This document shows positions 15,403 to 23,262 of a DNA stretch of 39,404 nucleotides, piece by piece (the stretch's first letter is position 1; every line of letters starts with the position of its first letter). The stretch comes from Chitinophagaceae bacterium (GTDB taxonomy: Bacteria > Bacteroidota > Bacteroidia > Chitinophagales > Chitinophagaceae): contig PMUF01000380.1 in NCBI GenBank assembly GCA_003167015.1, positions 2,177 through 41,580 of the forward strand, given 5' to 3'. Both the position numbers and the translations under genes were made by a program. The notes beneath the pieces were generated by a model. That model was given only the letters and a program-made list of their open reading frames with translations. It did no database searches and was not told the DNA's origin.

Positions 15403-16407
15403 CTATACACAGCCTTTTTTTAAAGATAGTTCTTTGTTTTGTCGACCAGAAAGAAGAGGCGGGGGGTTGCTCTGTGGGGGGAGTTGTCCCGCCTCTTCAA
15501 TACCAGTTGTCGGTTGTTTATTTATTCTTTTTTTTGGGTACTTTTTCCACCTTTTTTTTAATTCTCCCTCTTTTTGGTGAGCCTGGGAAGGGGTTAGATA
15601 ATCACAACTGCCATGAGGTCTGATATCATTGTAAGCCGTTATACTCCTGACAATGCGATCATAAGTATCCTCAAAGCTTTCCTGGCTGCTGTAGAGGTTA
15701 AATTCCCCTTTGATAATTCCATTCATTCGCTCGGCCAGGGCATTTTCATAAGGATCGCCACGTTCTGTCATGCTGATCGCTATGTTTTGAGATCCCAGTA
15801 AGTCAACATACTCTTTACAGCAATACTGGCATCCCCGATCCGAATGATGAATCAATGCATGTCGTCCATAGCTGCGGTTAGCATAGGCCATTTGCAAAGC
15901 CTCCAAACAGCCCAGGGCAGACAAATCGCTGCGGAAGCCAAAGCCCACGATCTTGCGCGAATAAGCATCTGTAATCAAGCTTAGATAGCCCCATTGATTT
16001 ATCATTCTGATATAGGTGATATCACTCACCCAAAGTTGTTCGGGACGCGTAATGACCAGCTCTCGGGTTAGGTTGGCATACTTACGCATCCAGTGTCGGG
16101 AATCGGTCGTAAAGACCTTTCTCTTGCGCTGCCTGATCAATAGTTTATGCTCCTGCAGCAAATCAAATAAATAATCCCGCCCTACCTCAATTTGATGGGA
16201 GAGGAGATCAGGCCTCAGCAGGGGCAACAGTTTACGCGTCCCTAACTTGGGTAAGGGTATTCTTATTTGGCGCACCAACTGTAAAATAATCTCATCTCTT
16301 ACGCTATGATCCTGCTGACGCCACCCGTGATCATAGTATGCGTGGCGAGTCTTGCCAAACAGTCTGCACAGGACCTCCTTGCTGATATGAGGATAGTCCT
16401 GCTTCAT
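15403..16407 (-). CDS. IS3-family transposase OrfB (DDE integrase core)
   Basis: 334 residues. An N-terminal HTH_21-like segment (RDEIILQLVRQIRIPLPKLGTRKL...L) precedes the retroviral-integrase-fold core with its three acidic residues: D in LWVSDITYI, D in IHHSDRGCQY and E in NALAERMNG, followed by the conserved YND.RPH motif (AYNDIRPHGSCDYLTP). The last 50 residues or so are Lys/Pro-rich and unusually long. The ATG at 16407 lies two bases after the orfA stop. The frame is open upstream through the end of orfA, so most active enzyme is probably made as an OrfAB fusion by -1 frameshifting. Confidence 0.93.
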   Translation of the reverse strand: MKQDYPHISKEVLCRLFGKTRHAYYDHGWRQQDHSVRDEIILQLVRQIRIPLPKLGTRKLLPLLRPDLLSHQIEVGRDYLFDLLQEHKLLIRQRKRKVFTTDSRHWMRKYANLTRELVITRPEQLWVSDITYIRMINQWGYLSLITDAYSRKIVGFGFRSDLSALGCLEALQMAYANRSYGRHALIHHSDRGCQYCCKEYVDLLGSQNIAISMTERGDPYENALAERMNGIIKGEFNLYSSQESFEDTYDRIVRSITAYNDIRPHGSCDYLTPSQAHQKEGELKKRWKKYPKKRINKQPTTGIEEAGQLPPQSNPPPLLSGRQNKELSLKKGCV

Positions 16408-16409
16408 TC

Positions 16410-16973
16410 TTATGACTGCCTGGCACCAGGTTTTTTTCGGATAGAAATTTTAAACTGTTCTTCGGCCACGTCAATCATGGTATTTAAAGCCTTTATTTTA
16501 AGTTCGGCTTCCTGTAGTTTTTTCAGCGCCTCCTCGAGTGCCTCTTTGCTCGGATCAGGATCGGGTTGCCGGTTTGACTCTTCTTTTGCCATAAGGGTCT
16601 TGTTGGATGCCTCAAGTTCCTCATTTTCCCGCTGAAAATCACGTAACCACTTCTTGATCGTAGGGGTCCAGGAGAGGTTATGGGCCAATTTGGCCTCGGC
16701 TACCGTCATCCGGCCCTCTTCCAGCGCCCGGACAATCGATCTGCGCTGCTGCAAACTCAGATGCCCTTGCTTCCTGGCATGATAGGCCTGGGAACCATAT
16801 TCCCGCATCCAATCACATAAGGCACTTCGAGACATCCCATGTGCTTTTACCGCCTCACTTCGAGGCATGCCATTTTCAATCGCCAACACGATCTCCTTGA
16901 TAAAACGTTTGTCATACCCGGCACCGCGTTTCCTGCGCCCCGGATCTTCATTTTTGTCGTAATTTGCTGACAT
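16410..16973 (-). CDS. IS3-family OrfA (DNA-binding, helix-turn-helix)
   Basis: 187 residues. Two helix-turn-helix regions are visible (about 22-58, with YDKRFIKEIVLAIENG and SEAVKAHGMSRSALCDWM; about 70-115, with QRRSIVRALEEGRMTVAEAKLAHNLS). A charged coiled-coil follows at about 115-165 (heptad-like ELEASNKTL, EALEEALKKLQEAELKIK) that probably mediates multimerisation. OrfA binds the terminal repeats and, alone, usually represses transposition. A hairpin covers its ATG, and a slippery A-run near the 3' end allows fusion to OrfB. It is longer than most OrfA proteins because of the duplicated HTH, as in IS150. Confidence 0.9.
   Translation of the reverse strand: MSANYDKNEDPGRRKRGAGYDKRFIKEIVLAIENGMPRSEAVKAHGMSRSALCDWMREYGSQAYHARKQGHLSLQQRRSIVRALEEGRMTVAEAKLAHNLSWTPTIKKWLRDFQRENEELEASNKTLMAKEESNRQPDPDPSKEALEEALKKLQEAELKIKALNTMIDVAEEQFKISIRKKPGARQS
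16420..16437 (-). other. programmed -1 frameshift signal in the IS
   Basis: On the minus strand the 0-frame reads CGA AAA AAA CCT, giving the slippery heptamer A-AAA-AAA, directly followed by the 12-base palindrome CCTGGTGCCAGG, which can form a small hairpin. A -1 slip puts the ribosome on ACC TGG TGC CAG, which is exactly the orfB frame and is open up to orfB's own ATG. The predicted fusion is about 523 residues. Confidence 0.75.
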
Positions 16974-16992
16974 ACACTAGTTTTTAGTGTAT
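16972..16992 (-). promoter_or_regulatory. hairpin over the orfA start codon
   Basis: Perfect 8-base arms ATACACTA (16972-16979) and TAGTGTAT (16985-16992) around a five-base loop. The inner arm includes two bases of the orfA ATG, so read-through transcripts entering from outside would have the start masked, a known way for insertion sequences to limit transposition. Confidence 0.5.
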
Positions 16993-17012
16993 AGTCTTTT
17001 CAGGACGCGTCA
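16988..17012 (-). repeat. IS right inverted repeat
   Basis: Its reverse complement begins TGACGCGTCC and ends ACTATACA, matching the left end with five mismatches. It ends 24 bases before the ATG of the S9 peptidase gene. Confidence 0.85.
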
Positions 17013-17036
17013 TATCTTTTCAAAGCTGACTAACAC

Positions 17037-19229
17037 ATGAGAAAGATTTTATTTCTTTTACTGTTGCCGCTGCAAGGTCTTGCGCAGCGGAGCGCATTCC
17101 TTCCTTTTAAGAAATATCCGTTCCCGACCGAACTCGCCGCGGCTCCGGCGGGAGCGCGAATAGCCTGGGCGATGGATGAAGAGGGGCGGCGCAATGTATA
17201 TGTTGCGGAAGGGCCTGCCTTTACGCCTCGCAAGCTGACCGATTTTTCGGAAGATGACGGGCAGGAGATCACCAGCCTTTCCATCTCTGCTGACGGGCGG
17301 TGGGTGGTGTTTGTGCGGGGCGGCGATCATGGCGCCAACTGGGAAAGCGGGTTGCCGGTCAATCCTGCGGCTGACACTCAACCTTTCAAAGTGCAGGTTG
17401 CGTGTATTCCTTTTGCGGGAGGGGCGGTGAAGTATTTGTCCGCAGGGGACCATCCGGTTATATCGCCCGACAGTAAGACTGTGGCGTTCATCAAGGCCGA
17501 CCAGGTATGGGGAACGGCGCTGGATAGCGCGGCCGCAACGAATCTCTTTACGACCCGGGGCAGTGTCAGTTCGCTGCAATGGTCACCCGACGGCAAGCGG
17601 TTGTTGTTTGTGGCCAACCGGACGGATCATGCCATCATTGGGATCTATACTCCGGGCTCTTCCCCGATCAAATGGATAGCGCCCTCCTTTTACCGGGATG
17701 AAGTACCGCAGTGGAGTGGTGATGGGAGCAGGATTGTCTTCGTCCGGCGGCCGGGAGAGGGCGGGGCGCCCGATTCGATGCTGGTACGTCAGCCCGAGCC
17801 CTGGAGCATCTATATCGCGGATACGGCCGGCGGCAGGCCTGTGCTGCTGTGGAAGTCGTCGCTGACCTTACGCGGGTCTTTTCCGCCGACGGATGGCGGG
17901 GCGAATCTGCATTGGGCGGTGGGCAACAGGATCGTCTTCCTGACTTACGTGGATGGGTGGCCGCATTTGTATTCGCTGGATGCGGGAGTGGAAGCGGCTT
18001 CGGCGGCTCGTGGGACCGCGGCGGGCGCGGCTTCGGGCGGCGCGAAACCCTTGTTGCTGACGCCGGGGAATTTTATGTGCGAGCATATCAGGCTCAGCGC
18101 CGACAGGCGCTACCTTATCTTCAGTGCGAATGCGGGGGATGACCCTGGCGACATCGAGCGGCGGCATGTGGGGATGGTCAGTGTAGACAAGCCGGACATG
18201 GAGGTGATGACGCCGGGTAAAGGACTGGAATGGACGCCTGTGCTGACGGGGGACAGCAGGACGCTGGCCTTTATCAGCGCTACGCCGCAGCGGCCGCCTC
18301 TTCCTGCGGTGATGGGGCTGGCGGATAACCCCCGGAAGAACTTTACGGTGTTATGTGCCGACAGGATACCGGCGGATTTTCCCCAGGGGACATTGGTGAC
18401 GCCCAGGGCGGTGACTTTCCGGGCGTCGGACGGGGTGATCGTGCATGCGGATTTGTTCGAGGCAGGGGTTGCGGGGGCTCCACCGGGCCCGGCCGCGAAA
18501 GGCGCGCGGAGACCGGCGATCGTGTATGTACATGGCGGGCCGCCGAGGCAGATGCTGTTGGGCTGGCATTATTCGGATTATTATTCCAATGCGTATGCAA
18601 GTAATCAATATTTGGCAAGCTTAGGCTTTGTGGTACTGGCAGTGAATTATCGGCTGGGCATCGGTTATGGATATGACTTTCATCAACCTGCCCATGCGGG
18701 ACCGGCGGGGGCAGCAGAGTATAAAGATATCAAGGCGGCGGGGGAATGGCTTCGCCGGCAAAGTGATGTCGATACAGCCAGGATCGGTATCTATGGCGGT
18801 TCCTATGGCGGTTTCCTGACGGCGCTGGCGCTGGCCCGAGACTCCAAACTATTTGCCGCGGGCGTGGATTTTCACGGGGTTCATGACTGGCTCGCTCAAT
18901 CTTCGCTGATGACTGCCTTCAAAGATAAATATGAAAAGGCCCCGGATTATGACAAGGCGCTGAAGACGGCGTGGCTTTCTTCACCGGTCTCCGCGATTGA
19001 TACGTGGAAATCGCCGGTGCTGATCATCCAGGGAGATGACGACAGGAATGTGCGTTTCAACCAGAGCGTCGACCTGGTGAACCGGCTGGAGAAGAAAGGG
19101 GTGCCGATCGAAACGATGGTGATAGTGGATGATACGCATCACTGGATGAACTTTGCCAATTCGGTGACGGTGTATGCTGCGGCAGCGGATTTTTTTACGC
19201 GGCAGTTTATGAAGGGAGGTGGGAAATGA
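17037..19229 (+). CDS. exported S9-family peptidase (prolyl oligopeptidase / DPP-like)
   Basis: 730 residues. A signal peptide (1-16, MRKILFLLLLPLQGLAQ) leads into a beta-propeller of WD40/TolB-like blades (about 35-430; repeats such as SISADGRWVVFV, HPVISPDSKTVAFI, LQWSPDGKRLLFV), then the S9 alpha/beta hydrolase domain (about 470-730). The triad is visible: Ser589 in GIYGGSYGGF, an Asp in QGDDDRNVRF and the His in DDTHHW. These enzymes release short peptides, often dipeptides, in the periplasm. An Ala/Gly-rich insert at about 320-345 looks like a blade-to-blade linker. The coding sequence is very GC-rich. Its promoter region has been cut by the IS ending 24 bases upstream, and its last 23 bases overlap the convergent kinase gene. 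Confidence 0.92.
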   Translation: MRKILFLLLLPLQGLAQRSAFLPFKKYPFPTELAAAPAGARIAWAMDEEGRRNVYVAEGPAFTPRKLTDFSEDDGQEITSLSISADGRWVVFVRGGDHGANWESGLPVNPAADTQPFKVQVACIPFAGGAVKYLSAGDHPVISPDSKTVAFIKADQVWGTALDSAAATNLFTTRGSVSSLQWSPDGKRLLFVANRTDHAIIGIYTPGSSPIKWIAPSFYRDEVPQWSGDGSRIVFVRRPGEGGAPDSMLVRQPEPWSIYIADTAGGRPVLLWKSSLTLRGSFPPTDGGANLHWAVGNRIVFLTYVDGWPHLYSLDAGVEAASAARGTAAGAASGGAKPLLLTPGNFMCEHIRLSADRRYLIFSANAGDDPGDIERRHVGMVSVDKPDMEVMTPGKGLEWTPVLTGDSRTLAFISATPQRPPLPAVMGLADNPRKNFTVLCADRIPADFPQGTLVTPRAVTFRASDGVIVHADLFEAGVAGAPPGPAAKGARRPAIVYVHGGPPRQMLLGWHYSDYYSNAYASNQYLASLGFVVLAVNYRLGIGYGYDFHQPAHAGPAGAAEYKDIKAAGEWLRRQSDVDTARIGIYGGSYGGFLTALALARDSKLFAAGVDFHGVHDWLAQSSLMTAFKDKYEKAPDYDKALKTAWLSSPVSAIDTWKSPVLIIQGDDDRNVRFNQSVDLVNRLEKKGVPIETMVIVDDTHHWMNFANSVTVYAAAADFFTRQFMKGGGK

Positions 19230-19848
19230 GTGCGGTCAGGTTCTTAAGATTTTTGGTGAACCACATGGGTAGTCTTTCCACAGCTAAGCTGTATGACAGC
19301 GTATTGTTTTTAATTTGTAACAGTAATAAATGTTCCGTTTGCGAAGAATCAATAATGGTAAGGTTATCAATTACTGGATAGTGGATGTCCAGCTTTTCGA
19401 GGTTACCATAAAAGTTGTCTTCTACCGTAAGCCGGGGAACAAAATGTCCCCCTTCTTTTACCCTGTTAATGACCCGTAGTTCGGAGGTGTCGGGATCAGT
19501 CAGGCCTAAGAAAATCATGCTGATGACATAACCCCTGGATTTAAACATTTCCGGAATATCCCAGGTAGAATCATTCGTAAAATGACCTTCGTAGACGAAG
19601 GTATCGTTTGCTTCCAGGGCTCGTTCTACAAGTTGGTCAAAGGTATCGCTGACATACTGGTAGGCTAGTTTTCTTGCTTCTTTATGGGCTTTTATTCCGG
19701 TATTCCACAACTCTTTCTGCTTTTGCATAAAAAGCTTATCTCCATCGAATATGGAATATTTGTTTTGAATATGTTCAGGGAGATAATTGAAGCCTAATGA
19801 AGATTTGCCCGCACCGTTTGCCCCGGTTATTATATATAATTCAGGCAT
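19207..19848 (-). CDS. zeta-toxin-like P-loop kinase
   Basis: 213 residues. Walker A GANGAGKS at 9-16, a following FDGDKLF like the zeta acidic substrate-binding segment, and FVYEGHFTNDSTW corresponding to the zeta E-G motif; ELRVINRVKEGGHFVP provides the conserved arginine region of the lid. The overall layout matches zeta/PezT-like kinases and their chromosomal relatives, whose toxic members phosphorylate UDP-N-acetylglucosamine; many solitary relatives have no proven activity. A small gene lies nine bases upstream on the same strand and may encode its partner. The 3' end overlaps the S9 peptidase gene by 23 bases in convergent orientation. Confidence 0.75.
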   Translation of the reverse strand: MPELYIITGANGAGKSSLGFNYLPEHIQNKYSIFDGDKLFMQKQKELWNTGIKAHKEARKLAYQYVSDTFDQLVERALEANDTFVYEGHFTNDSTWDIPEMFKSRGYVISMIFLGLTDPDTSELRVINRVKEGGHFVPRLTVEDNFYGNLEKLDIHYPVIDNLTIIDSSQTEHLLLLQIKNNTLSYSLAVERLPMWFTKNLKNLTALISHLPS

Positions 19849-19857
19849 GCAAAATAA

Positions 19858-20127
19858 TTAGGCAAGATGGTACTTCTTTCTTATGTCAGCATTTTCAATG
19901 CCTGAAAGCTCCCGAAGCACAGTAAAGTCACTACCAGCGGATGAAATGGTGACCAATAATATTTTACCGTCGGGAAATTCCAGGTAACATTGGTTGCCGG
20001 GTAATTCTTTGGCGTTAATCATGAAAGGCATTCCTTTGCGCAGCTTATCAATGCGAAGCGTCTTAACCGCATTACTGCCAGTCTGCTCTAATTTTTGAAC
20101 ATCGGTCATAATAGGGTTATTTTTCAT
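19858..20127 (-). CDS. small protein upstream of the zeta-like kinase, candidate antitoxin
   Basis: 89 residues from ATG 20127; ATG 20109 (MTDVQKLEQTG) is an equally good alternative, and the frame extends upstream to 20202 with unlikely sequence. I do not recognise the family. The sequence is soluble and mixed: a short N-terminal helix, SLRIDKLR-like basic strand (KTLRIDKLRKGMPFMI), a central beta-rich part (NQCYLEFPDGKILLVTI) and a C-terminal helix (LREL...ADIRKKYHLA). Position, size, strand and the nine-base gap to the kinase gene are what suggest a toxin-antitoxin style partner. There is no helix-turn-helix, so it would not autoregulate in the classic way. Confidence 0.6.
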   Translation of the reverse strand: MKNNPIMTDVQKLEQTGSNAVKTLRIDKLRKGMPFMINAKELPGNQCYLEFPDGKILLVTISSAGSDFTVLRELSGIENADIRKKYHLA

Positions 20128-20271
20128 AAAGTTACTGAAAATTGGCTTGAAATTTTTGAAAATAATGCTGCTGGACCTGATAGGAAAAGTGTATAAAAGC
20201 ATCTTGTCACAGAAGCCAAAAGATTAGAAAAGATCTAACGGAATTCTAAGGCGCTTTTAATTCGAAGTGGA

Positions 20272-20279
20272 TATATTTG
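20272..20279 (+). promoter_or_regulatory. -7 element for the OmpA lipoprotein gene
   Basis: TATATTTG, an exact TAnnTTTG match, 24 bases before the chosen ATG at 20304. A T-rich stretch lies about 15 bases upstream but a clean -33 TTG is not evident. Confidence 0.55.
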
Positions 20280-20303
20280 CCGGATAACCTACCTCATCTA
20301 CAC

Positions 20304-21197
20304 ATGACAAAAATTACACCTGGATTCATCGCGGTCATCGCGAGCCTGCTGGCGTTCACCGCCTGCGTTCCTACCAGTAAATTCAATGCTTCTCAGATGG
20401 CGCTGTCATCGGCGAGATACGACAGTGCGCAGCTGGCTAATAAAGTGGCGAAGCTGCAAGCCGATCTGGCACAGGCCAACCAGCTGGCGGCCAATCAAAA
20501 ACAGCAGATCGATTCGCTGAACAATGAAACCGCTTCGCTTCAGAGCGATATCAGCAGACTTAACCAGCAGGTCGCCGATCTGAAGGGCAAGAACAGTGAT
20601 CTGCAGTCTGAGTCGGCGGCCCGGCAATCCCTGCTGAGCAAAAGCAAACAGGACCTGATCAACCAGCAGGCGCGGCTGGAGCATCTGCAGGCATTGATGG
20701 ATGCACAGAAAAAGGCCATCGAGGCGATCAGGAAAAAAATGGCGGATGCCCTGGTCGGCTTCAACTCCAACGAGCTTTCGGTGTCTATCAAGAACGGAAA
20801 GGTATATGTGAGCCTGCAGGAAAACCTGCTGTTTCCTTCGGGCAGCGCCGTCGTGAATCCCAAAGGAAAGGATGCGTTGAGCAAGCTGGCGGATGTCCTG
20901 AACAAGAACCCGGATATCACGGTGGATATCGAAGGACATACGGATTCCATTCCCATTCACGGGAAATACCAGGATAACTGGGACCTGAGCCTGGCGCGGT
21001 CGGCATCGATCGTGCGAATCCTGACCAATGACTACAAGGTAGATCCTCAGCGCGTGATCGCCTCAGGACACAGCCAGTATGATCCGGTCCAGCCCAATAG
21101 CACGCCCGATGGCCGCGCCCTGAACCGCAGAACGGATATCATCTTATCGCCCAGGCTGGATGAGCTGTACAGGCTGCTGCAGACGCCGGATATGTAA
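20304..21197 (+). CDS. OmpA-family peptidoglycan-binding lipoprotein
   Basis: 297 residues from ATG 20304, chosen because it opens directly on a lipoprotein signal (MTKITPGFIAVIASLLAFTAC, lipid-modified Cys21) and follows a good -7 element. A long coiled coil (about 40-150) rich in Gln/Leu/Asp heptads leads to a C-terminal OmpA domain (about 170-285) with LLFPSGSAVVNPKGKDAL, the IEGHTDSIP motif and LSLARSASIVRIL, which includes the Asp and Arg that bind diaminopimelate in peptidoglycan. It probably tethers outer membrane to cell wall, the coiled coil acting as a spacer. A GC-rich hairpin follows the stop codon. It converges with the desaturase gene. Confidence 0.92.
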   Translation: MTKITPGFIAVIASLLAFTACVPTSKFNASQMALSSARYDSAQLANKVAKLQADLAQANQLAANQKQQIDSLNNETASLQSDISRLNQQVADLKGKNSDLQSESAARQSLLSKSKQDLINQQARLEHLQALMDAQKKAIEAIRKKMADALVGFNSNELSVSIKNGKVYVSLQENLLFPSGSAVVNPKGKDALSKLADVLNKNPDITVDIEGHTDSIPIHGKYQDNWDLSLARSASIVRILTNDYKVDPQRVIASGHSQYDPVQPNSTPDGRALNRRTDIILSPRLDELYRLLQTPDM

Positions 21198-21220
21198 AGG
21201 ATATCAAAAGATAGAAACGG

Positions 21221-21259
21221 GGCCCGACCTGCGCTGAAGTGATCAGAACAGGCCGGGCC
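21221..21259. terminator. GC-rich hairpin between the OmpA and desaturase genes
   Basis: GGCCCGACCTG (21221-21231) pairs with CAGGCCGGGCC (21249-21259) with one mismatch, between two convergent genes. There is no strong T-run on either side, so termination is likely but not certain. Confidence 0.5.
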
Positions 21260-21266
21260 TCATGCT

Positions 21267-22403
21267 TTACGGCAGGGCCGGTCCCGGGAGGGGAGAATCG
21301 GGCCGTTCCGGCGCCAGCGGCTTCTTTGTATCGAGATAAGGCCGATGGTATTCCGCGAGGAAAAGTTGTTTGGAATCGTGGTAGCTGCTGACGGCGCCGA
21401 CCTTGCTCAGGAGCCAGACGTAGCACCAGGCCAGATCCAGCTGGTAGCTCAGGAAGCCGCTGCGGGCGCTGGACGGAAAGAGGTGATGGTTGTTATGCCA
21501 TTCGCCGGCGACATATCCGGGCCAGATCTGGTTGATGGAAAGGTCTTTCCAGTTGAAATCGGTCCCCTCCCTGCGTTTGTCCTTTCCTTTGCCGTGACCT
21601 TCAAAATTAAAGGTACGGACACCTACGGCCCAGAACCCTGCCGCCCCGAATAGCGCAAAGAACAAGCCGGGGCCACCCAGCAGGTAAAAAACAGTCCCCC
21701 AGAAGGCCCAGTTCAGCAACGATCCCACGATGGCCCTCGACGGGCTGGCAATAGAACCCCACTTCTTGTACTGCGCATAGCTGTTAGGCCTGACGGGGGT
21801 ATGAGCCATCAGGCGGACCACCCGCGCATATTCTTCTTCCGTGAGGTGCTGTGAAATAGGCTGGTGGTTGACGTCCGCCAGGAAACAATATAAGAAACCA
21901 GCCGTAGCATTATAAGGATCTCCCGGTTCATCGGACTTGGCGTGATGGACATGATGGGAGATGACATAGATCTCTTCGGTGATCATATCCAGCGTCAGGT
22001 TGCGGGTGATGAAGGCCCAGAACTTGTTGCTGAATTTATAGGCGCCATGCGTGCAGTACCGGTGGAACCAGATGGTACCGTGCGTACCCATGATCACCAT
22101 ACTATACAGGAAGGCTGCCCCCAGCAGGTAAAAATTGAAATACTTAAAAAAGAAGATGAACAGGCAGGGCAGTAGCAGTGCCAGCTTCAACCAGCCGATA
22201 AATGGCACCCAGTTCTTTTTTGATCGGAAGACGTTAAGACGGAAAAAGAATTCTTTGAGGATCTGACGCGAAGTAGGCGTGACCAACTGGTCTTCCTTGT
22301 CCCTCCACCCGTAGGAGGGTTCTTCGAGTACGTTGTCCATCAGATTTGTGCTTTTCTTACTTTGGGGGGCGCTACTAATTGCGTCAGGCATTTGATACCT
22401 CAT
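21267..22403 (-). CDS. membrane fatty-acid desaturase (acyl-CoA desaturase type)
   Basis: 378 residues. Hydrophobic segments at about 72-110 and 225-265 flank the three histidine boxes of the di-iron desaturases: HRYCTH (114-119), SHHVHH (149-154) and GEWHNNHH (300-307). It would introduce a cis double bond into acyl chains to adjust membrane fluidity, with electrons supplied by a separate redox partner. ATGs at 22403, 22391 and Met22 are possible starts; the first 25 residues are polar and variable. The C-terminus is Pro-rich (ERPDSPLPGPALP). It is divergent from the DinB gene across a 247-base gap holding candidate promoters for both genes and otherwise nothing I recognise. Confidence 0.93.
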   Translation of the reverse strand: MRYQMPDAISSAPQSKKSTNLMDNVLEEPSYGWRDKEDQLVTPTSRQILKEFFFRLNVFRSKKNWVPFIGWLKLALLLPCLFIFFFKYFNFYLLGAAFLYSMVIMGTHGTIWFHRYCTHGAYKFSNKFWAFITRNLTLDMITEEIYVISHHVHHAKSDEPGDPYNATAGFLYCFLADVNHQPISQHLTEEEYARVVRLMAHTPVRPNSYAQYKKWGSIASPSRAIVGSLLNWAFWGTVFYLLGGPGLFFALFGAAGFWAVGVRTFNFEGHGKGKDKRREGTDFNWKDLSINQIWPGYVAGEWHNNHHLFPSSARSGFLSYQLDLAWCYVWLLSKVGAVSSYHDSKQLFLAEYHRPYLDTKKPLAPERPDSPLPGPALP

Positions 22404-22549
22404 GTGTATTAAAGTGGATTCGAAACGATGATGGAATAGAGAATAACGGTGTTTTGAGGAATATCTTATGCGGACCTTCGCAAATTACGACAAGATTGTC
22501 TTTGTGGATGTCTTTGGTGACATGTTTAACAAAGATTTGTTGAAGCTGC

Positions 22550-22557
22550 CAAAATTA
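22550..22557 (-). promoter_or_regulatory. candidate -7 element for the desaturase gene
   Basis: Reads TAATTTTG on the minus strand, an exact TAnnTTTG match. It lies about 147 bases upstream of the first ATG, which would leave a long leader; no clear -33 element was found. Confidence 0.3.
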
Positions 22558-22581
22558 TGAATCGAACTATCGAAAGGTATC

Positions 22582-22589
22582 TATCTTTA
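22582..22589 (+). promoter_or_regulatory. candidate -7 element for the DinB gene
   Basis: TATCTTTA, one mismatch from TAnnTTTG, 61 bases before the DinB-family ATG. Confidence 0.3.
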
Positions 22590-22650
22590 CGAGGTTGGTT
22601 AGCGTGAGAAGCAAGATATTGTCTCTAATAATAGTTATAACCTCAACCAT

Positions 22651-23184
22651 ATGGATATGGGAAAATGGTTCGACAGGAAATTCGATTTCAACTTTGGCGC
22701 GGATGCATACGCTGCCATTTATCAGCGGCTGAAAAAGGCTCCGGATATCCTGCAGCAGCTAGTGCTTCATTTACCTGAGCCCATGCTGGTGCAGCAACCG
22801 CATTGCAAATGGTCTATCAAGGAACACGCGGGACATCTTTCGGTGCTGGAGCCGGTCTGGCGGGTACGGTGGCACGACATTCTCGAAAAGAAGCCTGTGC
22901 TGACGGCAGCCGATCTCAACAATGCGGCGACGAACGAAGCCGGATTCAACCGCTATTCTATTTCTTCGCTGGTAGAAAGGTTCCTGGATGAAAGAAGTCA
23001 ATCCCTGGCTTTGCTGGATGGGGTGGACGTGCTGGATGAGAGCCTGACGAGCATGCATCCGCGCTTGCAGCAGCCCATGCGGGTGATCGATCTGGCGAGC
23101 TTTGTCGCGGACCATGATGAGCATCATCTGGGGGCGATCCAGGAAATCATCCGGGCGTTGCGGGAAGGGCCGAAGATGGTGTGA
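22651..23184 (+). CDS. DinB/YfiT-like four-helix protein
   Basis: 177 residues with four predicted helices and the metal-binding histidine pattern of the DinB_2 superfamily: KEHAGHLSVLEPVW in helix 2 and the C-terminal DHDEHHLGAIQEIIR. Members are small metal-dependent proteins of varied function, some of them bacillithiol- or mycothiol-dependent transferases and many uncharacterised. ATG 22657 is an alternative start six bases downstream. The last codons are partly duplicated just after the stop (separate entry). The downstream gene is convergent. Confidence 0.85.
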   Translation: MDMGKWFDRKFDFNFGADAYAAIYQRLKKAPDILQQLVLHLPEPMLVQQPHCKWSIKEHAGHLSVLEPVWRVRWHDILEKKPVLTAADLNNAATNEAGFNRYSISSLVERFLDERSQSLALLDGVDVLDESLTSMHPRLQQPMRVIDLASFVADHDEHHLGAIQEIIRALREGPKMV

Positions 23185-23223
23185 GGGGGCCGATGCGGGG
23201 AGACCCGAAGATGGTGTGAGGGG
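23170..23223 (+). repeat. 19-bp direct repeat duplicating the DinB gene 3' end
   Basis: CCGAAGATGGTGTGAGGGG occurs at 23170-23188, where it encodes the last residues and stop of the DinB gene, and again at 23205-23223, 35 bases later. The segment between them (GGCCGATGCGGGGAGACCC) also resembles the GC-rich intergenic repeat found at 24702 and 28065. Confidence 0.7.
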
Positions 23224-23262
23224 ATGCAATTGGCTGCGAAGGCGTTGGGGGCTTGCGGGTTT

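Larger units (their letters stand above)
15353..17012 (-). mobile_element. IS3-family (IS150-like) insertion sequence, apparently intact
   Basis: A 1660-bp element bounded by 25-bp imperfect inverted repeats (20 of 25 matching) that begin TGAC and end GTCA. It contains orfA and orfB on the minus strand, with an intact DDE catalytic core and a plausible -1 frameshift signal to make the OrfAB transposase. OrfA has two helix-turn-helix segments, as in the IS150 subgroup. No target-site duplication is seen at the two junctions (bases before: AGGA; bases after: TATC), so the copy may be old or one flank may have recombined. It separates an FtsX permease from an S9 peptidase gene. Confidence 0.92.
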
